54,804 nucleotides of DNA from an uncultured Rhodospirillales bacterium (GCA_902825855.1 CADECW010000037.1:1-54804); one strand, 5' to 3'. Counted from the first letter of the stretch, positions 25,993 through 35,424 are shown. Notes: generated by a model from the sequence alone, not told the origin. Program-made: numbers and translations.

Positions 25993-26922
25993 ATGACTCT
26001 CCCGCGCCTTCAGCTATCCGTAATCGGCGATGAAATCGGCCCGTCCCTGGACGAAATGATCTCCTTCGCCCACGAACACGGCTTGCAGCGGCTCGACATG
26101 CGCACCGTGGGCGGGCGCAACCTGCTCAGCATGAAGGCCGACGAGGTCATCCATATCAGTCGGACGCTCGAGAAGGCCGGGATCAGCGTGCCGGCCTTCG
26201 TCTCGCCGGCTTTCAAGTGGAAAGCGCCTGGAAAAGCGGCCAGCGGCGGCGGCAAGGTCGATTTCGCCTTCGACCCCCTGGAGTGCCCGGCCGAGGATTG
26301 GGTGGTCCATGCCATGCAGATCGCCGTGATCCTGGGCGCACCCCACATGCGGATTTTCAGCTATCTCCGCTATGGCGGCTTCCGGCCTGCCGATCTCGGC
26401 AAGCTGACGAAGCAGCTCGTCAAGCTGCTGGGCCTTGCCAGCCACTACGACGTCACGCTGCAGCTCGAGAACGAACCGGTCTGCAATGTCGGCAACATCG
26501 CCGAGCTGGCCGCCTTCTTCGTGGCCGACGAGAAGCGCCCCACCGGAGCCGCTGCCGACGAGGAGGAAGATTTCGACGAGGATACGCAGCCGAAGCTGCG
26601 CTACCTGCGACCCCTCGTCGACATCGCCAACGCCTGGTCGACCGGCGAACGTCCGAGCGACGCCGATATCGCCACTCTCGCCCCGTTCACCACGGCCATC
26701 CATCTCAAGGACCGCGACCTTGCAGCAAGACGCACGGTCCCGCTGGGCGACGGCGACGTACCGTGGCCGGCCGAGCTCAAGCGGCTGCTGAGCGGCGTCG
26801 CCGCCAAGGAAGTGCTGGCCAGCATCGAGACCCACTGCCCGCAGGACGGGCGCAACGCCACCGCGCGCTCGTTGATCGGCCTGCGTCGGATCGCCGACGA
26901 GATCGGCGTCGAGATCGTCTGA
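25993..26922 (+). CDS. sugar phosphate isomerase/epimerase (xylose isomerase-like TIM barrel)
   Basis: The 309-residue protein matches the AP_endonuc_2/xylose-isomerase-like barrel: [18 protein letters not shown] at the first strand, [11 protein letters not shown] with the metal-binding Glu, then [10 protein letters not shown] and [11 protein letters not shown]. An acidic insertion ([13 protein letters not shown]) near residue 200 is unusual. The substrate is not predictable. It precedes the PhzF gene by 10 bases, so they are probably co-transcribed. Confidence 0.8.
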   Translation: MTLPRLQLSVIGDEIGPSLDEMISFAHEHGLQRLDMRTVGGRNLLSMKADEVIHISRTLEKAGISVPAFVSPAFKWKAPGKAASGGGKVDFAFDPLECPAEDWVVHAMQIAVILGAPHMRIFSYLRYGGFRPADLGKLTKQLVKLLGLASHYDVTLQLENEPVCNVGNIAELAAFFVADEKRPTGAAADEEEDFDEDTQPKLRYLRPLVDIANAWSTGERPSDADIATLAPFTTAIHLKDRDLAARRTVPLGDGDVPWPAELKRLLSGVAAKEVLASIETHCPQDGRNATARSLIGLRRIADEIGVEIV

Positions 26923-26932
26923 GGGGAACTCG

Positions 26933-27823
26933 ATGCGCTCCTTCTCGTTCGTGACGGTCGACGTTTTCACCGACCGGCGCTTCGGCGGCAATCCGTTGGC
27001 GGTGTTTCCCGACGCCGAGGGCCTCGGCGACGACGAGATGCAGTCGCTGGCCGCCGAGTTCAATCTCAGCGAGACGACGTTCGTGCTGCCGCCGGCCGAC
27101 CCCGCGAACAGCGCGCGCGTCCGCATCTTCAACCGTACCGCCGAGATGCCGTTCGCCGGCCACCCCAATGTCGGCACCGGCTGGGTGCTGGCCGGCCTCG
27201 GCCGCGCCCGCGAGGGCCTGCTGCGCTTCGAGGAGATCGCCGGCCTAGTCGAAGTCCGCGCTGATGACGCCGGCACGGTCACCATCGCCGCCCCGCAGCC
27301 GCTGTCGCTCGCCGAGGAGATGCCGGCAGACCTGGTGGCCGGATGTGTCGGCATCGACGTGAGCGAGGTCCTCGTTTCCGCCCACCGCCCGGTCGTTGCA
27401 TCGGTCGGCAATTCCTTCGTCATCGCCGAGGTCATGCCCGGCGCATTGACGCGGGCCGCTCCCGACCTGTCGCGCTTCAAGGCGGCCCATGAAGTCTTTC
27501 CGTTTCTCGGTCCGCGCCGGTTGCCGCTTTATCTCTACGCTCACGCCGGCGAGAGCGTAGAGGGGACACGGCTCCGCGCCCGCATGTTCTCGCCGCTGTC
27601 CGGCACGATCGAAGACGCCGCCACCGGCAGCGCGGCGACGCCTCTGGCCGCATTGCTGCTGTCGCTCGGCACGGCCGACAAGGCGCGCTACGCGATCACC
27701 CAGGGCGTCGAGATGGGCCGGCCGAGCCTGCTTGCCTGCACGGCCTGGCGTGCGCCGGACGGCTTCCGCGCCAGCGTTGGCGGTGGATGCGTGCCGGTGC
27801 TGAAGGGTGAGATTTCGCTATAG
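26933..27823 (+). CDS. PhzF family isomerase-like protein
   Basis: The 296-residue protein has the diaminopimelate-epimerase-like fold of PhzF: FVTVDVFTDRRFGGNPLAVFPD at the N-terminus, catalytic Glu47 in NLSETTFV, and GSAATPLAALLLS with the second half-site. Most chromosomal PhzF proteins have no known substrate and are not linked to phenazines; no phenazine genes are nearby. The stop codon shares six bases, CTATAG, with the convergent rpe stop. Confidence 0.88.
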   Translation: MRSFSFVTVDVFTDRRFGGNPLAVFPDAEGLGDDEMQSLAAEFNLSETTFVLPPADPANSARVRIFNRTAEMPFAGHPNVGTGWVLAGLGRAREGLLRFEEIAGLVEVRADDAGTVTIAAPQPLSLAEEMPADLVAGCVGIDVSEVLVSAHRPVVASVGNSFVIAEVMPGALTRAAPDLSRFKAAHEVFPFLGPRRLPLYLYAHAGESVEGTRLRARMFSPLSGTIEDAATGSAATPLAALLLSLGTADKARYAITQGVEMGRPSLLACTAWRAPDGFRASVGGGCVPVLKGEISL

Positions 27824-28483
27824 CGCGCGCAGCGACTTGATGTTGGCGGCGTACTTGTCGGGCCCGCCGGCGAACACGGCGGTGCCGGCCACCAGAGCGT
27901 CGGCACCGGCCTCGATGCAGCGCCTGGCGGTCTCGGCGTTGACGCCGCCGTCGACCTCGAGGTCGATCGGCTTGCCCAGTGCATCGATCGCCTTGCGCAG
28001 CGCCACGATCTTGGCGAGCTGGCTTTCGATGAAGGCCTGGCCGCCGAAGCCAGGATTGACGCTCATCACCAGCACCAGGTCGAGATCGCCCAGCACGTTC
28101 TCGATGGCGGCGAGCGGCGTCGCCGGATTGAGCACGCAGCCCGCTCTTTTGCCGAAGCTCTTGATGAGCTGGATGGTGCGATGGGCGTGCGGCCCGGCCT
28201 CGGGGTGAAAGGATATCGTGTCGGCGCCGGCCTCGGCGAAAGCCGGCACCAGCGGGTCGACCGGCGTAACCATGAGATGACAGTCGAACGGCAGCTTGCT
28301 GTGCGGCCTGAGCGCCTTCACCACGATCGGGCCGATCGTGAGATTGGGCACGAAGTGGTTGTCCATGACATCGACATGGATCCAGTCGGCGCCGGCCGCC
28401 GTCACCGCCTCGATCTCGCGGCCCAGGGCAGCGAAATCGGCCGACAGGATCGAGGGAGCGATGCGGACCGGCTGTTGCGGCAT
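27818..28483 (-). CDS. rpe: ribulose-phosphate 3-epimerase
   Basis: Rpe interconverts ribulose 5-phosphate and xylulose 5-phosphate. The 221-residue TIM barrel starts at ATG 28483 with IAPSILSADFAALG. Metal and phosphate motifs are present: HVDVMDNHFVPNLTIGP, CHLMV, MSVNPGFGGQ and EVDGGVN. It lies five bases after pheA, so the two are probably one operon. Confidence 0.96.
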   Translation of the reverse strand: MPQQPVRIAPSILSADFAALGREIEAVTAAGADWIHVDVMDNHFVPNLTIGPIVVKALRPHSKLPFDCHLMVTPVDPLVPAFAEAGADTISFHPEAGPHAHRTIQLIKSFGKRAGCVLNPATPLAAIENVLGDLDLVLVMSVNPGFGGQAFIESQLAKIVALRKAIDALGKPIDLEVDGGVNAETARRCIEAGADALVAGTAVFAGGPDKYAANIKSLRAL

Positions 28484-28488
28484 GGCCG

Positions 28489-29388
28489 TCAGGTACCGGG
28501 CCGAGTCGGCGCTTCCCAGCCCTTGCGGCGGAAAGGATGCGCCGGGAAGGTGCCGAGCGGCTTGAACTCCTCGGAGAAGAAGCCGAGTTCCTCGAGGGCG
28601 AGCTTCAGCGACCGCTGCGCCGGATGGCCCTCGACCTCGGCATAGAACTGCGCCTGCTCGAACTGCGCCCCCGACAGGTAGCTCTCGAGCTTGACGATGT
28701 TGATGCCGTTGGTGGCGAAGCCGCCCAGCGCCTTGTAGAGCGCCGCGGGCACGCTCTTCACCCGGAACAGGAAGGCCGACATGCACTGCACGGTGCGCCA
28801 GTCGGGCTGGGCCTCATCGCGCGAGAACACCAGCATGCGCGTGGTGTTGTGGTCGGCATCCTCGATGTTGCGCGCCAGCACCTTCAGGTCGTAGATCCGC
28901 GCTGCCAGCGAGGAGGCGATGGCGCCGACGCTCTTGTCGCCGTCTTCGGCGATCTCACGGGCCGCACCCGCCGTATCGCCATGGACCAGCGGCGTGTAGC
29001 GATGTCGCTTCAGGAAGTTGCGGCATTGCGCCAGCGCCTGGACATGGCTCTTCACCGTCTTGATCGACTTCAGGGTGGCGCCAGGCAGCGCCACGAGGCA
29101 ATGCTCGACCCGCTGGAAATGCTCGGCGACGATCTTGAGCCTGGTGTGGGGCAGAAGGCTGTGCAGGTCGGCGACGCGGCCGGCGATCGAGTTCTCGACC
29201 GGAATCATCGCCAGCTCCGCCTTGCCGGCCTGGACCGCGGCCATCGCCGTCTCGAAGGTCGGGCAAGGCAGGGTCGTCATGTAGGGAAAGGCCGAGCGGC
29301 AGGCCATGTCGGAATTGGCTCCGGCTTCGCCCTGGAAGGCGATGGTGTTGCTCGCCGTATTGCCCCGGCTTGTCCGCCCCTTTGCCAT
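28489..29388 (-). CDS. pheA: prephenate dehydratase
   Basis: PheA makes phenylpyruvate in phenylalanine synthesis. With ATG 29388 the product has 299 residues; further upstream codons lack a ribosome binding site. The catalytic region includes TIAFQGEAGANSD, IPVENSIAGRV and NTTRMLVFSRD, where the usual TRF is TRM. A C-terminal ACT domain with GINIVKLESYLSG is expected to bind Phe for feedback control. It has no chorismate mutase domain. It is divergent from the cytochrome gene. Confidence 0.94.
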   Translation of the reverse strand: MAKGRTSRGNTASNTIAFQGEAGANSDMACRSAFPYMTTLPCPTFETAMAAVQAGKAELAMIPVENSIAGRVADLHSLLPHTRLKIVAEHFQRVEHCLVALPGATLKSIKTVKSHVQALAQCRNFLKRHRYTPLVHGDTAGAAREIAEDGDKSVGAIASSLAARIYDLKVLARNIEDADHNTTRMLVFSRDEAQPDWRTVQCMSAFLFRVKSVPAALYKALGGFATNGINIVKLESYLSGAQFEQAQFYAEVEGHPAQRSLKLALEELGFFSEEFKPLGTFPAHPFRRKGWEAPTRPGT

Positions 29389-29621
29389 CTCGTCGATCCC
29401 CCGAATCCAAGCCTCACGCGCTACGTCGGCGGGTTGTTTCGCCCGCCGGATCAGCCACGTCAATCGCCCGGCGCGATTGCGCCGAAGAGCGAAAAACCCC
29501 GCAAAATCCGACACTTGCGACGTTCCGCCGCGCGAGCGCGCAGCCGTGATCGGATACTACTGGCCGCACTGAGGGCGTGCTACAGCAACGTCCGGAACTT
29601 CAGGCGTTTCGGGATCCGACT

Positions 29622-30152
29622 ATGGCCAGTTTCAACACGGTTGCGGGCTGCGTTCTGGCCTCGGCGCTGTTCGCAATGGTGGTGGGCAAGGTCTCCAACG
29701 CCCTGGTCCATCCGCACAAGCTCGACAAGCCGGCGATCGCGGTATCCGACGAGGCGCCGCAGACGGCCGCCGCTGGCGCGCCTGCGCAGGAACTGCCGCC
29801 GATCGGACCCAAGCTGGCCGGCGCCAACGTCGATGCGGGCAAGGCGATCTTCCAGAAGCAGTGCTTCACCTGCCATACCGTGGACAAGGGCGGCCCGAAC
29901 AAGGTCGGACCCAACCTGTGGGACATCGTCGGCCGCAAGAAAGCGAGCCATGAAGGCTTCAGCTACTCGTCGGCGATGCAGGGCAAGGGCGGCGACTGGA
30001 CGTACGAAGACATCGACCACATGGTCTTCAAGCCGACCGCCTACGTGAAGGGCACCAAGATGGCGTTCGCCGGTCTTCCCAAGGAGCAGGAGCGGGCTGA
30101 CGTGATCGCCTACCTGCGGACCATGGCAGCTTCGCCCAAGCCGCTGCCCTGA
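29622..30152 (+). CDS. membrane-anchored cytochrome c (CycM-like)
   Basis: The 176-residue protein has one N-terminal membrane helix (about residues 5-25), a Pro/Ala-rich linker and a class I c-type cytochrome domain with heme motif Cys81-x2-Cys84-His85 (CFTCH). Met in KGTKMAFAG is the likely second axial ligand. The layout matches CycM of Bradyrhizobium, which passes electrons from the bc1 complex to an aa3 oxidase. The start ATG 29622 is chosen because it opens directly into the anchor. hisN follows by 16 bases. Confidence 0.92.
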   Translation: MASFNTVAGCVLASALFAMVVGKVSNALVHPHKLDKPAIAVSDEAPQTAAAGAPAQELPPIGPKLAGANVDAGKAIFQKQCFTCHTVDKGGPNKVGPNLWDIVGRKKASHEGFSYSSAMQGKGGDWTYEDIDHMVFKPTAYVKGTKMAFAGLPKEQERADVIAYLRTMAASPKPLP

Positions 30153-30168
30153 GGCCTGAGGCAACGAG

Positions 30169-30987
30169 ATGGCCGGGTCGGTTCCCGCCGAGCTGGTCGC
30201 TCTGTCCCAACGTCTCGCCGACGCGGCGCGACCGATCGCCAGGCGCTACTTCCGCACCGCCGTCGCGGTCGACGACAAGACCGACGAGAGCCCCGTCACC
30301 ATCGCCGACCGCGAGGCCGAGACAGCGATGCGCGCGCTGCTCACCGAGCACGTGCCGCAACACGGTGTGTTCGGCGAAGAGCACGGCGCGGTGCGCACTG
30401 ATGCCGACTACGTCTGGGTGCTCGATCCGATCGACGGCACCAAGGCCTTCATCACCGGATTGCCGATCTTCGGCACGCTGATCGCACTGCTGCATCACGG
30501 CAAGCCCGTCCTTGGCATCATCGACCAGCCGATCCTGGGCGAGCGCTGGCTCGGCGTCGCCGGCGAACGCTCGACGTTCAACGGCCAGGCGATCGGTGTG
30601 CGCGCCTGTGCCGATCTCGCGAATGCCTACATGTATTCGACGGCGCCGATCATGTTCCCCGGCGAATGGGAGAAGCGTCACGCCGCGTTGACCCAAAGGG
30701 TGAAGCTCTTTCGCTGGGGCGGCGACTGTTATGCCTACGGGCTGCTGGCTTCGGGCCATGTCGATCTGGTGGTCGAGAATTCCCTGAAGCTCTACGACTT
30801 CGCGGCTCTCGTTCCCGTCGTCAAAGGTGCCGGCGGACTGATAACCGACTGGCAGGGCGGCGAGCTCGACATGAAATCCGACGGGTCGGTGTTGGCGGCG
30901 GGCGATCGCGCCGTCCATCGCGCCGCTTCGGCCGTGCTGGCCGGCGACGATTCCGGCGCGCCGCAGAAGCGCCGCCAGCTCGGTTGA
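30169..30987 (+). CDS. hisN: histidinol-phosphatase (inositol monophosphatase family)
   Basis: The 272-residue protein has the IMPase-fold metal sites: VFGEEHG, VLDPIDGTKAF and the late SLKLYDFAALVPVVKGAGG. HisN-type histidinol-phosphatases of this family replace the HAD enzyme in many alphaproteobacteria. Generic inositol monophosphatase activity cannot be excluded. The cytochrome-hisN adjacency and the presence of hisB (lacking a phosphatase domain) and hisH in the same window support HisN. Confidence 0.88.
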   Translation: MAGSVPAELVALSQRLADAARPIARRYFRTAVAVDDKTDESPVTIADREAETAMRALLTEHVPQHGVFGEEHGAVRTDADYVWVLDPIDGTKAFITGLPIFGTLIALLHHGKPVLGIIDQPILGERWLGVAGERSTFNGQAIGVRACADLANAYMYSTAPIMFPGEWEKRHAALTQRVKLFRWGGDCYAYGLLASGHVDLVVENSLKLYDFAALVPVVKGAGGLITDWQGGELDMKSDGSVLAAGDRAVHRAASAVLAGDDSGAPQKRRQLG

Positions 30988-31011
30988 TGCAAGGTCTGTC
31001 GCAGCCTGGGT

Positions 31012-31527
31012 CTAAACCGCCTTCCAGGTCTCGCGGTCGATGTCGTACCAGACGATGTCGGTGAATTCCCTGTAGTCGACGCGGCGTCGGTAGGTGAGGC
31101 CGAGCCGCTTCATCACCGCCTGCGAGGCGAGATTGTCGGGCAGCGTGATGGCGAAGATCAGGTCGAGCATCAGCGTGTCGAAGCCGAGGGCAAGTGCTGC
31201 GCGCGCGACCTCCGTGGCATAGCCGTGGCCCCACGCATCGGGATGCAGTGCCCAAAGCACCTCGGTAGCGGCGAACTCCGGCACGAAATTCAGGCCGCCA
31301 TGGCCGATCAGCCTGTCGCCGAGGAAGACGCCCCACGGCGCGTACCGCCGCTCCCGCCAGGCCGCGGCGAAGCGCCCGATCGTGCCGCGCACGGCCTCTA
31401 CCGGCTCGCCCGCCACCGGCGGCAGCCATCTGGCGACCTCGGGATGGCAGCGCACGGCGGCATAGGCTTCGGCGTCGCCGGCCACCAGGGGCCGCAGGCG
31501 AAGCCGCTCGGTCTGGAGCGTGGTCAT
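31012..31527 (-). CDS. GNAT N-acetyltransferase (RimJ-like)
   Basis: The 171-residue protein starts TTLQTERLRLRPL after Met and has the acetyl-CoA loop ALHPDAWGHGYATEVARAAL. It belongs to the RimJ/RimL-like Acetyltransf_3 group, whose substrates range from ribosomal proteins to antibiotics. The GTAAA box at 31529-31543 begins two bases upstream of its start codon, where a ribosome binding site would be, and no good ribosome binding site is seen. Confidence 0.88.
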   Translation of the reverse strand: MTTLQTERLRLRPLVAGDAEAYAAVRCHPEVARWLPPVAGEPVEAVRGTIGRFAAAWRERRYAPWGVFLGDRLIGHGGLNFVPEFAATEVLWALHPDAWGHGYATEVARAALALGFDTLMLDLIFAITLPDNLASQAVMKRLGLTYRRRVDYREFTDIVWYDIDRETWKAV

Positions 31528-31528
31528 C

Positions 31529-31543
31529 TTTACAGAACTTTAC
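31529..31543 (-). promoter_or_regulatory. CpxR-box-like site
   Basis: On the minus strand the sequence is GTAAA-GTTCT-GTAAA, an exact match to the enterobacterial CpxR consensus GTAAA-N5-GTAAA. It lies 80 bases upstream of a CpxP/Spy-like gene that precedes an OmpR-type regulator and a kinase. A weak -10 (CATATC at 31576-31581) would put the box near -52. That the local regulator binds it is inference. Confidence 0.55.
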
Positions 31544-31622
31544 ACTGCCGAGAGGGAGGCGAAACGGTCGTGCTCCATATCACCGTCACGGGGAACCTCA
31601 ACCCCATGCAAAGGAGAGTAAG

Positions 31623-32105
31623 ATGGCAACCGACATCACGCTGAATGGCCGCCGCAGGAACCTCACGGCAATCATGGCCGCCCTGCTGGCCGGCAGCATC
31701 GCCGCCACCGCCGGTGGCGCTGCCTATGCCAAGGGTGACGGCCAGGCGGACCCGGCCAAGTTCCAGCAGCGCATCGAGAAGCGCGTGGACAAGGCGCTGG
31801 GCAGCACCGACGCCACGACCGACCAGAAGAAGAAGGTCACGGAGATCCTGCAGACCGCCTTCAAGGACATGAAGGGCTTCCACAACCAGCGCGTCGAGAA
31901 CCGCAAGGCCATGGAAGCGGCGATGCAGGCGCCGACCATCGATGCGGCGAGGATCGAGCAGATCCGCGCCGAGCAGATGAAGATCGCCGACACGAGCTCC
32001 AAGCGCTTCACCCAGGCGCTGGTCGACGCCGGCAACGTGCTGAATGCCTCGCAGCGCCAGGCCTTCTTCAAGAGCTGGAACGAGCGCCGCTGGCATCGCG
32101 GCTAG
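31623..32105 (+). CDS. CpxP/Spy-like periplasmic protein
   Basis: The 160-residue protein has a signal peptide (RRRNLTAIMAALLAGSIAAT, probable cleavage AYA|KGD near residue 36) and a mature helical, charged domain. Segments TTDQ and LNASQ resemble LTxxQ motifs of CpxP/Spy envelope chaperones. Its ribosome binding site is AAAGGAGAG. The two-component genes follow after 45 bases, as in Cpx-type systems, where CpxP-like proteins dampen the kinase. Sequence similarity is modest. Confidence 0.8.
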   Translation: MATDITLNGRRRNLTAIMAALLAGSIAATAGGAAYAKGDGQADPAKFQQRIEKRVDKALGSTDATTDQKKKVTEILQTAFKDMKGFHNQRVENRKAMEAAMQAPTIDAARIEQIRAEQMKIADTSSKRFTQALVDAGNVLNASQRQAFFKSWNERRWHRG

Positions 32106-32150
32106 AGCCCACGGATGACATCGAGGGTGCGGCGGCACGATACTGAGGCG

Positions 32151-32840
32151 ATGGCCGAGCGCATCCTGATGATCGACGACGACAGCCGCCTCGCCGGGAT
32201 GGTCTCCGACTATCTCGGCGGGGCGGGCTTTCGTTTGACCATCGCCGGAACCGCGCGCGACGGCGAGGCGATGCTGAAGCGCGAGACCTTCGACGCCATC
32301 ATCCTCGACCTTATGCTGCCCGACGCCGACGGCCTCGATCTCTGCCGCCGGCTGCGCACCGTGAGCGACCTGCCGATCCTGATGCTGACGGCACGTGGCG
32401 AGCCGATGGACCGCGTGATCGGCCTCGAGGTTGGCGCTGACGACTATCTCGCGAAGCCCTTCGAACCGCGCGAGCTGCAGGCGCGCCTGCGCGCCATCCT
32501 GCGCCGCAAGGGTAGTTCCGCGAAAAGCGAAACACTGCATTTCGGCCGGCTCGAAATCGACAAGGGTGCACGCCTGGTGCGCGTCGACGGCGAGGATCGG
32601 ACCATCACCTCCTACCAGTTCGCGCTCCTGCTGGCCCTGGCCGAACGGGCCGGGCGCGTGCTGTCGCGCGATGCGCTGATGGATCTGCTGAAGGGCGAGA
32701 AGCTGGAAGCCTTCGACCGCTCGGTCGACGTCCACATCTCACGCATTCGCGCCGCCATCGAGGACGATCCGAAGAAGCCGCGCCGCATCCTGACGATCCG
32801 CGGCGCGGGCTACGTGTTCGCGAAGGACCAGGACCGGTGA
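32151..32840 (+). CDS. OmpR-family response regulator
   Basis: The 229-residue protein has a receiver domain with acidic residues at Asp9-11, phospho-acceptor Asp53 (ILDLMLPD) and Lys in YLAKPFEP. A C-terminal winged-helix DNA-binding domain ends with TIRGAGYVFAKDQ. ATG 32151 is chosen by alignment to ERILMIDDD; an in-frame ATG at 32115 would add 12 residues. It precedes the kinase gene by 22 bases and is the likely reader of the GTAAA box. Confidence 0.92.
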   Translation: MAERILMIDDDSRLAGMVSDYLGGAGFRLTIAGTARDGEAMLKRETFDAIILDLMLPDADGLDLCRRLRTVSDLPILMLTARGEPMDRVIGLEVGADDYLAKPFEPRELQARLRAILRRKGSSAKSETLHFGRLEIDKGARLVRVDGEDRTITSYQFALLLALAERAGRVLSRDALMDLLKGEKLEAFDRSVDVHISRIRAAIEDDPKKPRRILTIRGAGYVFAKDQDR

Positions 32841-32862
32841 CCTGAATTCCCCACCCTGACCA

Positions 32863-34125
32863 ATGCAGCGCCTCTATCTCCAGTTCTACCTCACCATTCT
32901 CGTCGTGCTGGCGGTGTTCGTCGGCGCTGCCGCAGTGTTGTGGCGACTCGCCGACGACGATGCGCGGACGCCGCAGTATTTCGAGGTCGCGGCCGAACTC
33001 ACCGGCGCGCTCCTGCCCGATCCCGATTCACCGATCATCGACCAGCAACGTGCAATAGAGATCCTGCATCGCAAGCTGCGCTTCGACATCGCCCTGTACC
33101 GGCCCGACGGCAGCCTGGTCGCCATGGCCGGCCGGCCAGCGCCGCGCTTCGACCCGACGCGGGCTCGTCAAGGCTGGCGGCGTGGTTCAAGCGGTCCGAA
33201 CTTCACCCTGCAGCTTCCCGACGGTCGCTGGCTGGTCGCGCGCCAGGTGCGCGAGCGTACCAGTCCGACGTTCTGGATCACCGCGTTCCTGGCACTGGTG
33301 GCGCTGGCGGTCGCGGTCGGCGCTTATCCCGTAGTGCGCGGCCTCGGCCGACGGCTCGAGCGCCTGAAGGCCGGCGTAGAGCAGTTCGGCAACGACCTCG
33401 GGGCTCGCGTGAAGGTCGAGGGTCGCGACGAAGTCGCCGCCCTGGCGCAGAGCTTCAACCGCTCGGCCGAGCGCATCGAACAGCTCGTCGCCGCCCATCG
33501 CATGCTGCTCGCCAATTGCAGCCACGAACTGCGCACCCCGCTTGCCCGCATCGCCGTCGCAGCATCGCTTCTGGGCGACGGCGCCGACAGCAAGACCCGC
33601 GCATCGCTGAAGCGCGACGTCGAGGAGCTCGACCAGCTGATCGAGCAGATTCTCCTGGCCAGCCGACTGGAAGCTCTACCCACCCTGGAGCATCGTGAAC
33701 CGGTCGATCTGCTGGCACTGGCCGCCGAGGAGGCCGCCCGTTTCGACCTCGACACCACCGGGCAGCCGGTCACCGTGTCGGGCGACCGCACGCTGCTGCG
33801 CCGGCTGATCCGCAATCTTCTGGAAAATGCGCGGCGCTATGGCGGCGACGGGCCGATCGAGGTCTCCGTCACCGTAGAGAACGCACGAGCAGTGCTCGAA
33901 GTCGCCGACCATGGGCCGGGCGTGCCGGCGGCGGAACGACAACGCATCTTCGAACCCTTCTATCGCCTCGCCGGCGGCAGCGAGGACGGCCGCGGCAGCG
34001 GGCTCGGCCTCGCCCTGGTGCTCGACATCGCCCGCCGTCATGGCGGCGACGCCGTTTGCCTGGCGGCGGACGGCGGCGGCAGTCGCTTCCGCATCGACCT
34101 TCCGGCCGCTAAAGATACGAGGTGA
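32863..34125 (+). CDS. membrane sensor histidine kinase (CpxA/RstB-like)
   Basis: The 420-residue protein has two transmembrane helices (about 7-29 and 135-157), a small periplasmic domain between them, a HAMP region, the H-box with His221 (CSHELRTPL), and the ATPase domain (N-box NLLENARRYG, D/F-box DHGPGVP, G-box GSGLGLAL). Layout and the preceding CpxP-like gene point to an envelope-stress sensor. The acyl-CoA dehydrogenase gene follows after 27 bases. Confidence 0.92.
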   Translation: MQRLYLQFYLTILVVLAVFVGAAAVLWRLADDDARTPQYFEVAAELTGALLPDPDSPIIDQQRAIEILHRKLRFDIALYRPDGSLVAMAGRPAPRFDPTRARQGWRRGSSGPNFTLQLPDGRWLVARQVRERTSPTFWITAFLALVALAVAVGAYPVVRGLGRRLERLKAGVEQFGNDLGARVKVEGRDEVAALAQSFNRSAERIEQLVAAHRMLLANCSHELRTPLARIAVAASLLGDGADSKTRASLKRDVEELDQLIEQILLASRLEALPTLEHREPVDLLALAAEEAARFDLDTTGQPVTVSGDRTLLRRLIRNLLENARRYGGDGPIEVSVTVENARAVLEVADHGPGVPAAERQRIFEPFYRLAGGSEDGRGSGLGLALVLDIARRHGGDAVCLAADGGGSRFRIDLPAAKDTR

Positions 34126-34152
34126 ACGGACGTTTACCGGAGGAGCGGCCCC

Positions 34153-35424
34153 ATGGATTTCGACATCCCTGCCGAGATTTCGGCGTACCTCAGGGAGCTC
34201 GACGCCTTCATCGAGCGCGAGATCCGGCCGCTGGAGCGCGAGAACGACAACATCCGTTTCTTCGACCATCGCCGCGAGCATGCCCGCACCGACTGGGACA
34301 ATGACGGCCAGCCGCGCCACGAGTGGGAGGCGCTTCTGGCCGAGATGCGCCGCCGCGCCGACAAGGCCGGCCATCTGCGCTTCGGACTCCCGAAGGCGCT
34401 GGGCGGCAAGGACGGTTCAAATCTCGCCATGGCCATCATTCGTGAGCACCTCGCGCACAAGGGGCTCGGCCTGCACAACGACCTGCAGAACGAGAGCTCG
34501 ATCGTCGGCAACTTTCCGGTCGCCCTGCTGCTGCACCGCTTCGGCACCAGGGAGCAGAAGGAGCGCTATCTCGAAGGCATGCTTACCGGCAAGGAGCGCA
34601 TCGCCTTCGGCCTGACCGAGCCCAATCACGGTTCCGACGCCACCTTCATGGAAACCACCGCGGTGAAGCAGGGCTCCGACTGGGTGATCAACGGCATGAA
34701 GCGGTTCAACACCGGCATGCACACCGCGACGGTCGATTTGGTCTTCGCCCGGACGTCCGGCAAAGCCGGCGACGCGCGCGGCATCTCGGCCTTCCTGACG
34801 CCGGTCAAGTCGGAGGGCTTCAAGGTCGAGCACATGTGGTGGACCTTCAACATGCCGTCGGACCATGCCGAGGTGTCGCTGACCGACGTCAAGGTGCCGG
34901 CCTCGAGCATGCTGGGTGAGGAAGGCCGCGGCCTCGACATAGCCCAGACCTTCGTGCACGAGAACCGCATCCGCCAGGCCGCGTCGAGTCTCGGCGCCGC
35001 GCAGTACTGCATCGACATGTCGGTGGCCTACGCCCGGAACCGCAAGGTGTTCGGCAAGTCGCTGGCCGGGAACCAGGCGATCCAGTTCCCGCTCGCCGAG
35101 TTGCACACCGAAGCAGAGATGACGCGTGGCCTTGTCCGCAAGACCGCCTGGCATCTCGACCGGGAGCACCACATGAATGTCAGCGAGTGGGTGGCGATGT
35201 CCAACTACCGCGCCAATCGCCTGGTGTGCGACGCCGCCGACCGCGCCATCCAGGTGCACGGCGGCATCGGTTATTCCCGCCACACGCCATTCGAGCACAT
35301 CTATCGCCATCATCGGCGCTATCGCATCACCGAGGGCTCGGAGGAGATCCAGATCCGCCGCGTGGCGGGGGCGCTGTTCGGATTCTGGGGAGCACAGAAG
35401 GCATCGACGGCGCCCAAGGAGTGA
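34153..35424 (+). CDS. acyl-CoA dehydrogenase family protein
   Basis: The 423-residue flavoprotein has ACAD motifs: IAFGLTEPNHGSDAT for FAD binding, WVINGMKRFNTG, then YARNRKVFGKSLAGNQAIQF, QVHGGIGYSRHTPFEHIYRH and the terminal ITEGSEEIQIRRVAG. Glu in the last motif is a likely catalytic base as in several ACAD branches. The long, hydrophilic N-terminus suggests the ACAD10/11-like group. No beta-oxidation partners are adjacent, so the substrate is unknown. Confidence 0.88.
   Translation: MDFDIPAEISAYLRELDAFIEREIRPLERENDNIRFFDHRREHARTDWDNDGQPRHEWEALLAEMRRRADKAGHLRFGLPKALGGKDGSNLAMAIIREHLAHKGLGLHNDLQNESSIVGNFPVALLLHRFGTREQKERYLEGMLTGKERIAFGLTEPNHGSDATFMETTAVKQGSDWVINGMKRFNTGMHTATVDLVFARTSGKAGDARGISAFLTPVKSEGFKVEHMWWTFNMPSDHAEVSLTDVKVPASSMLGEEGRGLDIAQTFVHENRIRQAASSLGAAQYCIDMSVAYARNRKVFGKSLAGNQAIQFPLAELHTEAEMTRGLVRKTAWHLDREHHMNVSEWVAMSNYRANRLVCDAADRAIQVHGGIGYSRHTPFEHIYRHHRRYRITEGSEEIQIRRVAGALFGFWGAQKASTAPKE

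Noticed and set aside
34410..34430. tRNA T-arm-like GGTTCAAATC
   Set aside because: Lies inside the acyl-CoA dehydrogenase frame, with no acceptor or anticodon stems around it.
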